Source: Ceratotherium simum simum (taxonomy: Eukaryota; Chordata; Mammalia; Perissodactyla; Rhinocerotidae). From it: a stretch of DNA of 64,000 nucleotides. The translations under genes and the position numbers were made by a program. Positions 1 through 12,079 of this stretch are shown one piece after another; the first letter of the stretch is position 1; every line of letters starts with the position of its first letter. The DNA is taken from positions 2,909,888 through 2,973,887 of the forward strand of contig NW_004454178.1 in assembly GCF_000283155.1 (NCBI RefSeq), written 5' to 3'. The notes under the pieces are model-generated. The model was not told where the DNA came from and did not search any database. It saw only the letters and a program-made list of their open reading frames with translations.

Positions 1-289
1 TAATCACCTTAAAAAAGAAAAAGTGTGTCATTCATAGTTCTCTTTGATATTATTCCAATTCACCTTTTCGATTATTCTTGCTAATACTACTTTCTAAACA
101 AATCTACCTAATCAAGTCTCTTCAAACGCCTTATACTTTTCCTCCAAACTGTTTATAGTCTGGTATTCTATAACTTTATAATATACCTCCAATGTTGTTT
201 GCTTGTTTAATCATGTATTAGTTACACAAACTTGTTGATCCAGAAAAGCTGGTCTATTCATGGTACTTAATTTACTTACTGTGTTTATT
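1..289. other. Unassigned intronic sequence
   Basis: AT-rich; no gene or named repeat recognised. It may include a decayed 5' continuation of the L2 fragment that follows. Confidence 0.5.
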
Positions 290-415
290 GTTTGTTTTCT
301 GTCTGCCTCTGCTAGAATATAATATCCAAGAGGGTATGGATTTAAACCTGTTTTGTTCACTGATTTGTCTCAAGCACCTGGAATATTGTTGCTGAATAGA
401 TGATTTTCAGATATG
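290..415 (+). mobile_element. L2 LINE 3' end fragment
   Basis: The text runs through the L2 3' landmarks in order: a CTAGAATATAAT block (L2 CTAGAATGTAAGCTCC), a TTTTGTTCACTGATTTGTC block, then AGCACCTGGAATATTG (L2 GCGCCTAGAACAGTGCCTGG). Heavily diverged and truncated. Confidence 0.6.
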
Positions 416-1585
416 CTATGCTTCTAAAATGATCCTCAACCAATTGTTTCCTCTCCATTCTCGATGCATCTACTTTAAATTAGGCTCTCATTAACACTTT
501 CCTGCACCATTATAACAGGCTTTTAACTAAATTCCTAATTTAGTTCCTAATTTAATAGGAATTCCTAATATTTCCATTTCCTAATATTTCCCCAGGCCAA
601 TGAATCCTCTCCCTAGGAATGTCTTCTCATACAAAAATCTGATCAAGTCATTTTTCTCTTAGAAATCAGTCATTTCTAAGAAACTTTCTTTTATAGTCTT
701 ACATAGTCTGGGTTTCCAGTTTCTTCTATTGCCATTCCATGACCAGAGCACTTTTCTTTGGGTTACTCTATCAAAGAGAATTATCTTTTTTTTTTTATAT
801 ATTTATAAGCATAGATCACAGGCTAATGAGCTTTTATAAGGAATAATGGAAGCTCAAGATTAGTGAAAACATGGTAGAAGAACATAAAGCCCTCTCAATG
901 TCTGCCAAACTTTTTTTATTTACCATCATTGTAGAAATACATTACATTACCTCTTGAGTATATATACATAAACACATCCATGTGTATACAAGAATATATT
1001 TCACAAGAATGGGTGTGTATATATATATAAATTTATATATATATATATATTCACAAGTTCAATGGATATTTGTCATTACTAAACACAATCCATTCTATTT
1101 TTCCTTTTATTCTATTATGTTCCATTTATGCAGTTATAGTTCACTAAACTAATTTCACAAGCCACGAATGAGCTGTGATGCAAAATCTGAAGAAAAACAA
1201 ATCTGCTGAAGAACTTTGAATCTTTTGGAATGACTGAATTATAATCTAGAGTACTAATAGCATTATTCAATGAAACTGAACTTCTGTTGGTGATTCTGCA
1301 ACAGTCATAGATTATTGGAGTGACCCTGCAATAACACTAAGAGTGAGTAAATGATACTTTAGTTTTCAAAAAAGATGAGGAAAAGTCATATTTCATAAAG
1401 GAAATCACTAGGTAATAGTCTAAGATGGAATTTAAGGAATCATTGTGAAAACAGAGAAAAAACAGTGATTACTAGTGTCCAAAATAATTTCTGTACAAAT
1501 TAATCAAAGCAGATTAACCTCAGTTGCCTAACTGCTAAGCTAATATATCAAGGATATGTAGTATAATTTTGAAAGGGTCCATTTA
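416..1585. other. Unassigned intronic sequence with local CCTAAT-rich repeats
   Basis: No gene seen. Around 528-592 the motif TTCCTAAT recurs about five times, an imperfect local repeat. Poly-T lies at 787-797. The rest is AT-rich without a recognisable family. Confidence 0.5.
1016..1050. repeat. (AT)n microsatellite
   Basis: Alternating TA dinucleotides interrupted by an AATTT block. Confidence 0.9.
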
Positions 1586-1589
1586 TTCC

Positions 1590-1795
1590 TATGACAGAGA
1601 TATCATGGTGTGGTCACTAACCCTGTTTCCTTTCTCTACTGGACACACAACTAGACTATATTTCCCAGGATCCCTTGCAGTTAGGTGGAGCCATGTGACT
1701 AAGTTAAGGCCAATCAAATGTGAGCTGGAAGTGATATACACTGCTACCAGATTGACTCCTCTTCTATGTAACCCAGCCCCCTTTCCCAAACCCTC
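1590..1795 (+). mobile_element. Old interspersed repeat, family not named
   Basis: Contains TTTCCCAGGATCCCTTGCAG, GGAGCCATGTGACTAAGTTA and GTGAGCTGGAAGTGATATAC, a pattern I recognise as a dispersed mammalian repeat but cannot name safely. A second, more diverged copy is at about 12795-13030. The overlapping open frames on both strands are not genes. Confidence 0.5.
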
Positions 1796-1809
1796 TCACC
1801 ATTTATGAC

Positions 1810-2950
1810 AATACTTCAGCAATGGTCCCTTTCTCTCTTTTATCATCAATTGTTCCCTCTCTCCTGACTCTTTCCACATCAGCATACAAATATGATGTAA
1901 TATTTCCCATATTAATATATCCATCTCTTTAATTTTACGTCTCTGTGGATTTTTTTCTGCTTCTCCGCTCCCTTTACGGGACTGTTCCTCTAGTCTTATC
2001 AGGGTATTGTCTATACTCACTGTTTCCCACTGTGATCCTTTGATTGCCTCTTGAACCTACTTTAATCAAGCTTTTTACCCTTGTCATGAAATGACTCTTG
2101 TCAGGGTCACAAATGACCCTCACATTGCTAAGTTGTTTTTTTTTTTTTTTCCTCTCCATTCTCACCCTATTGGAGTTCTCATAAATAGCTGACATGTTTG
2201 TTCAGTCTTCATTTGGCTTTAAGAACACTACACTCTTGATCTCCTTATGCCTACCTCACCGGGCACTCATTTAGTCTCCTTTACTGTTCCCACCTCACCT
2301 CTCTGCTGTTGGCATGCCCAAGGCCAGTCATTAGACTCCATATTTTCACTGCCCACACTCACTCACTTAGATGTTCTTACCAAGTTTCATGCCTTTAAAT
2401 ACCAACTGCACACAGACAACTGACAAAATATATGTCTAGCCCAGACTTTCACTTGAACATTTGACTTATACATCCAACTGCTTCCTGAGTAATTATGTCT
2501 AAGAGGCATCTCAGATTTAACAAGTCCAAACTGACCTCCTGAGTCTCCTGTCCAAATCTGAGCCTCACCAATCCTCTCTATTTGGTAATTGATAAATTCA
2601 TTCTTCCAGGTGTAAGCAAGAAAACCTGGAATCATCCTTGATGACCCTCTTCCACACTCCACACTTAGTCCATCAGCAAATCCTTTCCCTTCAAAATGTC
2701 GCCCAAACCCAACAATGTTCACTAGTACTTCCTCTGCTTCCATCCTGGTCCAGGTTGGCCTCATGTCTCATCTTTTATTATTGCAGTAAGATTCAACTGG
2801 TTTCCTTATTTCTACCTTTTTTACCTGAAATCTGTCATACACACAGAAGTCTGGGTGATCTATTTAATTTACAGTCTTGTGAAGATTAGTATAATAATAA
2901 TAATATCCAGAGTGATCCTTTTAAAATGACATTCAGACCATACCAATTTT
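1810..2950 (+). mobile_element. L2 LINE fragment, reverse-transcriptase region
   Basis: Sense-strand text follows the L2 (CR1 clade) reverse-transcriptase region in order: TTGTCTATACTCACTGTTTC near 2007, TCTTGTCAGGGTCACAAATG near 2095, TCATCCTTGATGACC near 2632, CCATCAGCAAATCC near 2670 and CAGAGTGATCCTTTTAAAA near 2908. The frame is broken many times, so it is a dead copy. It lacks the 3' end and has an internal poly-T. Antisense open frames here are shadows. Confidence 0.75.
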
Positions 2951-5924
2951 TAGAACTTCATATATCATTCAATCAACTTTTGAAATGTGAAAAAGACTGT
3001 TTAACATACTACATTAGATCAAAAGAACTACAGCTTGAGTTATTTTTTAGAATAATTTTGAAAAGCTATTTTTTGACATGAATCTACATGCCAGTGGTAT
3101 TTGTTCTTTGAAATTATAATTCCATCATGATTTACAATCCTATTTATTGGCCTTCTTAACAAAATATACAGAATTAATTTGCTTAGCCAAATGTACCAAC
3201 CTGCTAGAATACTACTTTGGGGATTTAGCAATAATTTAAATACGGATCATTCTTTGGCAATATACATTACACACCGTGTAAATATATTCTCTTAATATTG
3301 TGTAAATTATAATATATAATATTGATACAAAATATACTTGATATACAAACATTATCTAAGTTTGAAGCTCTTGGTATTATGATAAATATAAATAAGATTG
3401 CATTAACAAAATGAAAGAAAAATCTAAAGAAAAAAGTACATAAGCACACACTCTAAATAGTATGCTTTACTTTACTGTAGTCTTACATGCACACACGTAC
3501 ATAATTGTTTTAAATAAATATGGACTTAATTTCACGAAAGCATACCCATATTTTATCACGTTAAACATCTCCAAAAAGGAAATATTCCTAGCTGCTGCTA
3601 GAGGCTCATAGATATTTAGCTAAGTAGGAATATAAATAAATTAAGCACTAGAATTTTACCTTTATAATCACGCATGTGAAGGGCTTTTTTCATCTAGCTA
3701 TAAGATTATAAAGCATAATTTTTAAAAAATCCATAACTAAAGTATTCCTTACAAATTGAAAGATCAAAGGCAAGATTATGGAAGCAGATCTTGAAAATTT
3801 GCTTCATATATCTTTTTCTTTTCCAGCACTAGCTCTTCTCAATTAGACCCCGGGGGACTTCTCTCTTTGCCCCTGCTTCCACGGGAAAATAAATAATGTG
3901 AAGAACTTCTTTTACTTGTCTGACCCAGCCCTGTTCCTTAAAAATACTTTTTATCTATCAATGTTTTTTCTTATAAGAAAAATAAATTTTTAAATGGAGA
4001 GGTCATATTAACATCTTTTAATATATAGTAGCTTTCAAAAGGCTAAAAAAATGACATTATAAACTTTATTTCTATTTTCCTTTAAACTAAATTATGTCTT
4101 TATCTTTTTAATGTGTATTGTAGATCTTCACCTACCCTAAGTCTTCTGGATGAGTTTTTATCTAAGCTACTTTAATCTTTTTGATAAAAACACTGTATAA
4201 AGAGAATGCCTAATGACCAGATTAAACATATTATTTCATTGGCATTTCTTTTATATTTAATTTATGCCTTTAGCTCAGAAGAATTAGGAAATTACCTGGA
4301 TTTTACTGCCACAAATGATATTAGAGAGGCATAAGAGATTTTCTTCAAGAGTCTATACATTATAAATGTAAGTCACTATGTATCTGACAAAAGTAGTTTG
4401 TAAAAGAGTATTTCTAATACTATTTATCTGACATCTATTCAAAAGCATGTTCTGCACTTAAATTAGAATGACCATAGAAATTTGCTAACCTTTCATGACA
4501 CAATGACTTAAAAATCCATTAAATGTTTAAAAAAAATGGACTACTTGACTTTTTTGTAATTCTAAGAGCAAACAGCTATCCAAGATTTTCAGGATCATTA
4601 AATTAAAAATGATAAAGAAAGAAAATCATTAACTAATTGATACTTCTCTTCTAACGGGAATAGGATTAGTAATTACTTTTGCTGGTGAAACATCCTGTAG
4701 TCAATCACTTGTGTCGAAATCACTGCCTCTCGTTCAAGGTGTGAAGACTACTGACCTCAAATTACAAAAACTCACAGTTGTATTTGTAGAGCAGTATTAA
4801 CACAAGTGACGTAGAACCTTCAATCTTAACTATCCAACCTGTCGTTCTCAAATTTCCTTTTCCTATACTGCATTTGCTTTTTTACTTTTTAGAGACATCA
4901 ACTATGTTTGGCCCAAGACCTTACATATTGTTACACTCTATAAATATTTCCTAAATTAATGTGTGAATCAATTGGGGCGTTTGAAAAGAGAAGCAAGGCA
5001 AAAGCTTGTGTATTCAAGACATTTATTCAAAAATCATGAGATTCATGGAAGTTATAATGATCATCTGTTACAACTTGAAGTTTTATTTACTTAATAGGAC
5101 AACTTATAAGCACACGATGAATAAACTCCTTTCGCATTTCACTTGCTGTCTTTGTTAAAATGACTATAGAATCCGTTGTGTGAAATTTTTGAAGCGACCG
5201 TCACTTCATCCACCTATTTTCTTGATGGCATTAGTAACCTAACTACCTTCTTAAGGTCATATTTATTTTATTTCAGTTCTAACATCACATTTTAATTTCA
5301 GACAATGCTCCATCAGTAACATTTTATATGACATTTACTATATTTTTTTTAGTAATGGTTGAAGTGAAGATCAAGTGAACAGAGTGTTACCCTTAAATAG
5401 AAATTATGAAACCAACCACAAAGCAGTTTATAGAATTTCGTAAATGATACATCTTTGGCAGAAAGACCTGTAAAATTACATAGAATTGTGTTTTATGGTA
5501 TTTAAATTTGATAAAAATATTTGTCTCTATCTCCACTGATATGAGTTGTAGTTTATATGTTGTAGAATACATTTTTAAGAAGGGCCCAAGGACAGAATCC
5601 TAGTTTACCTATAGGATTTCCTAATGGAAAGGCCATATCTTTGGTACCCTACGTTGACCACAAATCATCATTTATTTTTCTTGATTATAGATCACTATGT
5701 CCCTAAGGATAGTAATATATTACAATGAAAGTGGTTGTTAAGTCTAATATATTTGTCTTGATTGATAACCAACCAAATGCTATATTATTGGTGAAAAATT
5801 ACTCTCTAGATCTAGGTAAACAGAAATGAGAACTTAACCGAACTTACAAACTTATACTGTCAACATCAAATAAGCTTCCTGGGCCCTCCTGCTACAGCCA
5901 GAGTCTAATGTTAACACCACTCTC
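2951..5924. other. Unassigned intronic sequence
   Basis: About 3 kb of AT-rich DNA with no gene, recent transposon or tandem array that I can see. Short antisense frames at 3040-3449 show no recognisable motif. Confidence 0.5.
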
Positions 5925-6165
5925 TCGCATCAGCAGACAAGGTGTCCTACGCTTCTTCTCACAGAAGGGGCTGCTCTGCACACGCTAACTCGAGGCCTCC
6001 GCTTTCCATCACGGGCGATTTTCCAAAGGTAAACACCCGGGAGCATCCTGAGCTGTAAAGTGATCCTCAAACACAAGGCGTGTTCAAGAAGGACAACTTC
6101 CAAAAAGTCAGTGGCTCTCGCACGCTCAGTTAGAAATTCTCCCCACACTAACTGGGATTTCAGGA
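5925..6165. other. CpG-richer single-copy patch, function unknown
   Basis: About 240 bp holding a dozen or more CpG dinucleotides (for example CTCGCATC, CACGCTAACTCGAGG, CACGGGCGAT, CACCCGGGAG), unlike the CpG-poor AT-rich DNA around it. A 72-codon minus-strand frame (5930-6148) crosses it but matches nothing I know. It could be a young GC-rich insertion of unknown family or a regulatory element. Confidence 0.4.
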
Positions 6166-7109
6166 TACATCAACACAGAGAGAGCAGTTGTTCTCACATC
6201 TTAAAATAGCACAGACTGAACGTTTAACCTTTCTGCTGCTCAGTCAGGGTCTCATTACTATTTTATGTTTAAACACACACACATAATTTCCACTTTGCAT
6301 TTCTCATAATGGAATCAATTGAACATAGATGGAAGTAAACCAAACTCACTGATCTCTAAAAGTAGGAAACTAGAGAAAAAGGTATTTGCAGGAATTTAAA
6401 AGAATGACGCCAACTAATCAAACTCAAATTTTCTATTAAGACGTTGGTCCTTCAAAGTAACTCTATTTTAAGTAATTACCCTTTAATAAAGGATTTGGTG
6501 ACTTTTTAGATCATTCATGATGAGGGGATATAATTATATTTTCTAATCCTGGTGCTATATTTAGCATCTTACTAAGGCTCTATAGAGGACATGAACTCTT
6601 AGGGCACTTAGAATAACTGTGTCTCCCCAAGATGTGTCACATGTTCACTGTTTATAAGTAACCTAGTTTATTTACTAGATACAGTCAATGCCTTCTCCTA
6701 GCAAGACAAATACTCATTACTGCAGTTTAATCAGCAGAATTTGCCCTAAATATAGCGGCATTTTTTATTTTCCTAGGGAATATTTACAGGCCCCTTGCCT
6801 TCCCCATTTCAAAATTATATGTCAGGATTCAAGAACATCTTCCAAGTCAATATCTCAGATGTGAATGGGAATAACTAAACAAAGAATATTCAAGTCTTAA
6901 TATTTAATGTGATCATATTTACTTCTTCCACTGTGAATGTGGTGACAAAATAATTGGTTATTAAAAATCACTTAAACAGCTGTTTGGTTTTACAAATATT
7001 ATATACTATAAATTATTTTTTATTTTGAAATAAATTTGGATTTCTTTCCTATTTTTCTTTCCTTTGGGCAAGCAAATGAGTGGTGGCAGTGAAAGGTAGA
7101 ATAGACTGC
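6166..7109. other. Unassigned intronic sequence
   Basis: AT-rich; no gene or clear repeat seen. Confidence 0.5.
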
Positions 7110-7255
7110 TCTAACAGAATGGAAGGATCATGTTCCTGATGCCAAAACCCCAGAGTATGTGTCTTAGTTCTTCTATTTGCTGCTTCTGTGGCTATGGGTG
7201 AGTCATTCAGCTGTTCTGAAACTCACTTTCTTCACATTTAATGGTTTTTACTCTC
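7110..7255 (+). mobile_element. MIR SINE fragment
   Basis: The MIR core appears in order: a CTTCTGTGGCTATGGGTGAGTC block (MIR GCTGTGTGACCTTGGGCAAGT), then CTCACTTTCTTCACATTTAA. Diverged and truncated. Confidence 0.5.
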
Positions 7256-7275
7256 TCTTTTTATAGAGATTATGT

Positions 7276-7797
7276 TTAGTAAATGAGAATTTTTCTGTGA
7301 TGGAGAAAAGACCGTCTGGTAAGTAGACATATCAGATCCTGTCTGGGAGCATGACAGGTGCCTGGCGTGACAGCGTGTGCAGGCGCTGGTTCTGGCAGGA
7401 AGAGAGAGTGACCTGCTGTCGGTGCCCATGGAGGTGCCCTGAAGGAGTGCTCCAGACCTCCTTCTGTAAGCATTCCCCACCTGGGGAGATTTCTCATCCA
7501 GTGACTGCCGAAGGAGAAGTCTGTCATAACCGTGCTCTTCGCCGTGGCCTTCTCACCACTTGCAAAATGCTTATCCCATTTCAAGACACCATCTGTGTGT
7601 TTTCCAACATCATCATCGCAGAGACTGAAGGCATCACACATAACTGGAGTATTTATTACTATGAACACATCTGGCATTTTTGGAATTGTCAAAGAAAACT
7701 GACAGCTCCTGTAGCCTAACAACTTTTTTCTACACTTTATCATCCTTGATATTAAAACATCAGTTGATGTTGGCACTTGTAACGTTGAATAAAGCAT
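7276..7797 (-). other. Longest open frame in window, unidentified
   Basis: A 173-codon minus-strand frame, with a 122-codon plus-strand frame (7351-7719) open across most of the same bases. I recognise no domain, signal peptide or membrane segment. The region is GC-richer than its surroundings. An AATAAA at about 7787 on the plus strand would suit the end of an inserted LTR or retrocopy on that strand, but I see no poly-A tail or clear TSD. Most likely a non-coding insertion of unknown family; a decayed retrocopy is possible. Confidence 0.3.
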
Positions 7798-8292
7798 GGT
7801 GTATCCACAGGCATCATTTGTAAAGGCAAAGAAAATGCGAACTTTTGCTTTTACATGAACACGATAGTGAGAGTACTTAATTGATAATGCTTTCTCTCTT
7901 TAGAGAAATGCCACCCTTTGGACATGGACGTATAGGTACAGAATATTGTGTGGCTCTGCTAGAAACGATGTCCCACTTTTCTGTTTGCTTTTTTGTTATG
8001 ACTTTTGTTAGGTTTTAGGATATACAAAATAGATTTTTTTTAATCGGAAAGCTTCATTACCTTTCCAATTCTTATACGCACAACTCCCTCACTCCTCTCC
8101 AGTACTATTTTGCTCACTTGTAGATTGGTTTATATGTCTGATCTCTTCTTTGGACAACACAGCTTCTTTGGGTACAAATTACAATGTGTTCGTCCATGTG
8201 CCCCACAGTGATTTTTCCCTTTTCTTGCAAAAAGCAGTCCATGACATTTTTATGAAATTATAAATAAGTAGAAATTGTTTCTAAAGAAAATG
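7798..8292. other. Unassigned intronic sequence
   Basis: No gene or clear repeat seen up to the ERE target site. Confidence 0.5.
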
Positions 8293-8307
8293 TCTAATGG
8301 TATTTTA

Positions 8308-8562
8308 TTTTATTTTATTTTTTTTTGTGAGGAAGATCAGCCCTGAGCTAACATCCATGCCAATCCTCCTTTTTTTTTTTTTTTTTTTTGCTGAGGAAGA
8401 CTGGCCCTGGGCTAACATCTGCGCCCATCTTCCTCCACTTTATATGGGACGCCGCCACAGCATGGCCTGACAAGCGGTGCATCGATGCGCACCCGGGATC
8501 TAAACCTGGGCCGCCAGCAGCAGAGCACAAGCACTTAACCACTACGTCATGGGGCCGGCCCC
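8308..8562 (-). mobile_element. ERE SINE, short subfamily with doubled tail
   Basis: Antisense ERE. The head is GGGGCCGGCCCC (8551-8562), followed by A/B-box-like text and the GGATCTAAACC block. The tail signature GAGGAAGAYYRGCCCTGRGC occurs twice, near 8330 and 8394, separated by a poly-T. A perfect 15-bp TSD (TCTAATGGTATTTTA) lies at 8293-8307 and 8563-8577. The element is in ERBB4 sense orientation. Confidence 0.92.
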
Positions 8563-8577
8563 TCTAATGGTATTTTA

Positions 8578-10440
8578 AGAGGAGATTTTTTTCTAACACT
8601 AAACATTTAAACAAATAAAACAACAAAAATTTCTACTATCTGTAATATGTAATCGTGGGAGATTTCTGTCCCTATTTAACACCAGATAATATGGCACAAA
8701 GCATTTATTGACATCTAAGAACTAACATATAATAAAGTGATTAGAAAAATAATTTGAATATAACACTATTTTAAATTACAATATCTGTTCTATATGTACA
8801 TAAGAGAAAAATAGCTATTAAAAACAAATCAATTTTCTAGAAATAGTTTGATTTTTTCCTTCCTTCTTTCCTTCTGCAAGTATTTTTTGAATACTTGTTA
8901 CAGTGCAAGTGTGGAAAAGCAGATTTACTACATTAATAAATAAAGCCTTAAAATTGAGTAATTTTCCTTCTATGTATTATCAGACTATTATGGACTAATA
9001 GAAAATCATAGATTACAAAGTTAGATATTTTAATCAATAATAATATAACAGTTAGAAAAAAGAGCAACAAAGAGAAGCAACTCTATTTAAAACCAATTCA
9101 GGAGTTTAATTAGTTTTAAACTCTATTTAAAACCAATTCTTCTTTATTTAAAATATATCTTAACTATTGCTTTCTTGAAAACTAAAAGACTTCCCTCAGT
9201 GAAACTAATTATCCCTGTAACCACAATCCATACACCATATTTCACTGAAATATATTAAAAATTAATTCTGTTGAACTTTCTTCCAGAATGTCTCTCATAT
9301 AATCCTGCAGTTGCATTTCTTTCTCTCCTCTTTTACTGTTTATTGCAATAAATCACAAGTCTCTTTTCCTCCAAATCCCCCACAATTTCCCTTTCCCTCA
9401 TTCTAATCAATCAGATTCTTGAGTGCAAGATAAATGTTATTACCCACAGTTCCAAAAGTATCACTTGACTAGGATCTCAATAATTAATAATTATGTGATT
9501 AATTAAAAAATAAAAATAAGCTTTCTATTTGCAACTTTATTTTAGAATGGTTAAACAACATATTGAATGAAGGTGCATCTTAATGTCCCACAGTAGTTGA
9601 GCAAATTTGACCAGCCTGACTTAATCCCTGGAAAGTGATCTCGGGGGTTAAAAAAAAAAAAAAGAATTTAAGCAAAAAGTAAAAATCCAAATAAACAGGT
9701 TGCACCAGAAGTCTCACTTTGAGAGAAAGGCAAATTAATTGGAGTCAGATACATGAAATTTCAAATTCTGTCTTCCATTCATGTGTACAAATGTGGTTGG
9801 TTTTCTAAATATCCTTTATGTACTTGAATAAACAATGTAAATTCATACATAGTTCCTATTGAAATGGGTACTAAATATTAATATGGAGGTGACTGACTAT
9901 TTTTCAAAAGAAAATCTCAGCAAGGAACCATAATATGTAATCCCTTTGTGGCACTAATTTAATTTTTCTCCTAAACAACATATTGATCAGGAAAAAAATG
10001 TGCATGTTAAATGCCTATCTTTTCCTCTGTAGTATTGATTACATAAAATGAAAAGAGAAAATACCACCTTTACTTAAAGCTCGTTTTCTTGATTGTATGA
10101 GTGACCATGTTTAACAAGAAAAAAAAAAGAAAGAAACACAACTGCTAGTATATCCTAGAGACTTGTTCTTACATATTTTCTCATTATATCAAACAGGTTT
10201 TAAATTGCTAAAATGCAAAACCAGTTGGAGGACAAAATGAGAACACATCAAATTATTAGCTTAATATAGTGCTATAGGAGGAGTATTCTGAAAAGAAGAT
10301 TGGCTGTTTAAAGATAAGGAAACATTAGGGTCAACCATTAATGTCAAAGGCAAGCAAACGCTGTTCCAAGTATCCCAGATAATATGCGCTAATAGTGGGT
10401 TCTAGCTGGATTCAGGCTGATGCAGGTGCATCCTTAGCTG
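8578..10440. other. Unassigned intronic sequence
   Basis: AT-rich and gene-free, apart from the short direct repeat listed at 9079-9139. No named transposon recognised. Confidence 0.5.
9079..9139. repeat. Perfect 21-bp direct repeat, 40-bp period
   Basis: Positions 9079-9099 and 9119-9139 are identical (core CTCTATTTAAAACCAATTC), with a 19-bp spacer. This looks like a small tandem duplication of one 40-bp unit. Confidence 0.85.
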
Positions 10441-10447
10441 CTGCAGA

Positions 10448-10490
10448 GGCAACACACATATGCACACATTCACACATAAACACGCACACA
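10448..10490. repeat. CA-rich imperfect simple repeat
   Basis: A run of ACACA units interrupted by T and G. Confidence 0.7.
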
Positions 10491-10699
10491 GAGCGTAATA
10501 TAAACTAGTTCAATGAGAGAAAGGTAGAGAACGGAGAACTGTAAACAGAGAAAGCTCAAGAAGTAATGAGCTCATATAAATGCTTGAACACTAGCCCTCC
10601 ATCTACTTGTGATAGTTTAACTCATAACCCTCTAAGGTTTTAAATCACACAGTGGGCACGTACTTAGGCTGACATTCTAGGAGAAAATGCATTCTTCAA

Positions 10700-10915
10700 A
10701 ACACGAGCTGTTGGACTTTCAGCAACTTATCTAATAGTTCTTTGCCTCAGTTTCCCCATTCTATAAAATACTATAACATTTGAATTTATCACAAAGGCAT
10801 TTACTAGGGTTACATATTGGCATAATATACGCATACAAAACAGTACAGTGCTTGGCTCATAGTGCTAAGTACATTTTAATTATTACTTTATTATTATTAT
10901 TCTGCAGTTAATAGT
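10700..10915 (+). mobile_element. MIR SINE
   Basis: Has the core GCAACTTATCTAATAG, TTTGCCTCAGTTTCCCCATT, TATAAAATACTATAAC and the 3' part CAGTGCTTGGCTCATAG, in MIR order. Confidence 0.8.
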
Positions 10916-11386
10916 TTTGGTGAGGAAGTAAAAAGCAAAATTATCTATTATCAAAAATCTCACTGGAATTCACAAAACCATACTTTTCTACTAACTTTCC
11001 AGTTATTCACTATATTTGTTTTAAGAGTGGTAAACAACATTAAACAGAGAGCTTATTAATTTCACCGTAGAATCAGCAAAAGAAGAGTTTTTCCCAAACC
11101 TACTTTTTCTGTGTGGGTCTAGAAGACTTGGTAATCACCGACCAACAGAAGACAATTTCACTCCTTCACAAATGCACAACGAGCATTTCTGGATAGATGG
11201 TGCTATTTTAGCTTAGACAGGAATGAGGTGAGGCAAGCTGCTTCGTTTCTTGTTTTCTTTTTATTTTCAGAAGTAAACAAAAGGATCCTCATGGATGTTA
11301 CAAGAATCACCAACTCAGGCAAATACGTTACCGTCACTGAGAGAAGATCCAAATTGTATCAAACTTTAAAATACATTGTACCTCGT
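10916..11386. other. Unassigned intronic sequence
   Basis: No gene or clear repeat seen. Confidence 0.5.
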
Positions 11387-11387
11387 T

Positions 11388-11886
11388 ATTAGTTTATTGT
11401 TGCTGCTGTAACAATTTACCACAAACTTAGTGGCTTAAAACAACACATATTTATCATCTTACGATTCTGGAGGTCCTGAGTCTGAAATGGGTCTTGATGA
11501 GCTAAAACAAAGAAGTCAGCAGGGCTTTATTCCTTCCAGATGTTCAAGAAGAGAATCTGTTTACTTGCCATTTTCAGCTTGTCGAGGTTGTCTGCATTCC
11601 GTGGCTCGTGGCCCCTTCACCCATCTTCAAAACCAGCACCATGGACCCAGTCCTTCTCATCCTGCCATTACTCAGAATCTCTCCCTACATCTTCTTCTTC
11701 CACTTTAAAGGACCTTTGTGATTACATTGGGCCCACCAGGGTAATCCAGGATAATCCTCCCAATTTAAGGTCAACTGATTAGCAAATAATTCCATCTGCA
11801 ACTTTAATTGTCCTTTTGGTGTAACCTACCACAGGTTCCAGGGATTAGGATGTGGAAAATTTTGAAGGACCATATCCTAACTACAT
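11388..11886 (-). mobile_element. MaLR/MLT1-like LTR, antisense
   Basis: Reads as the reverse complement of a MaLR-type LTR: TTGCTGCTGTAACA, CCACAAACTTAGTGGCTTAA and ATTCTGGAGGTC at the left, TTACATTGGGCCCACCAGGG and CAGGATAATCCTCCC in the middle, and CCAGGGATTAGGATGTGG at the right. Plus-strand frames here (11487-11782) are by-products. The family name is from memory and the subfamily is uncertain. Confidence 0.65.
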
Positions 11887-12079
11887 CTACCTCTCAATTG
11901 ATCATTTTCCAGCAACTACTATGTTCAATGCACTTTAATATCTGAGTGTGTTTTAAACATGTACATACATACTTTAAAACTGCACATACATATTTTATGA
12001 AGGTAAAGAAAGGTAAAAGAGAGTGATACCTATATCTATCTATATGTATCTATCTGCTATTATGTATACAATGGTCAGG

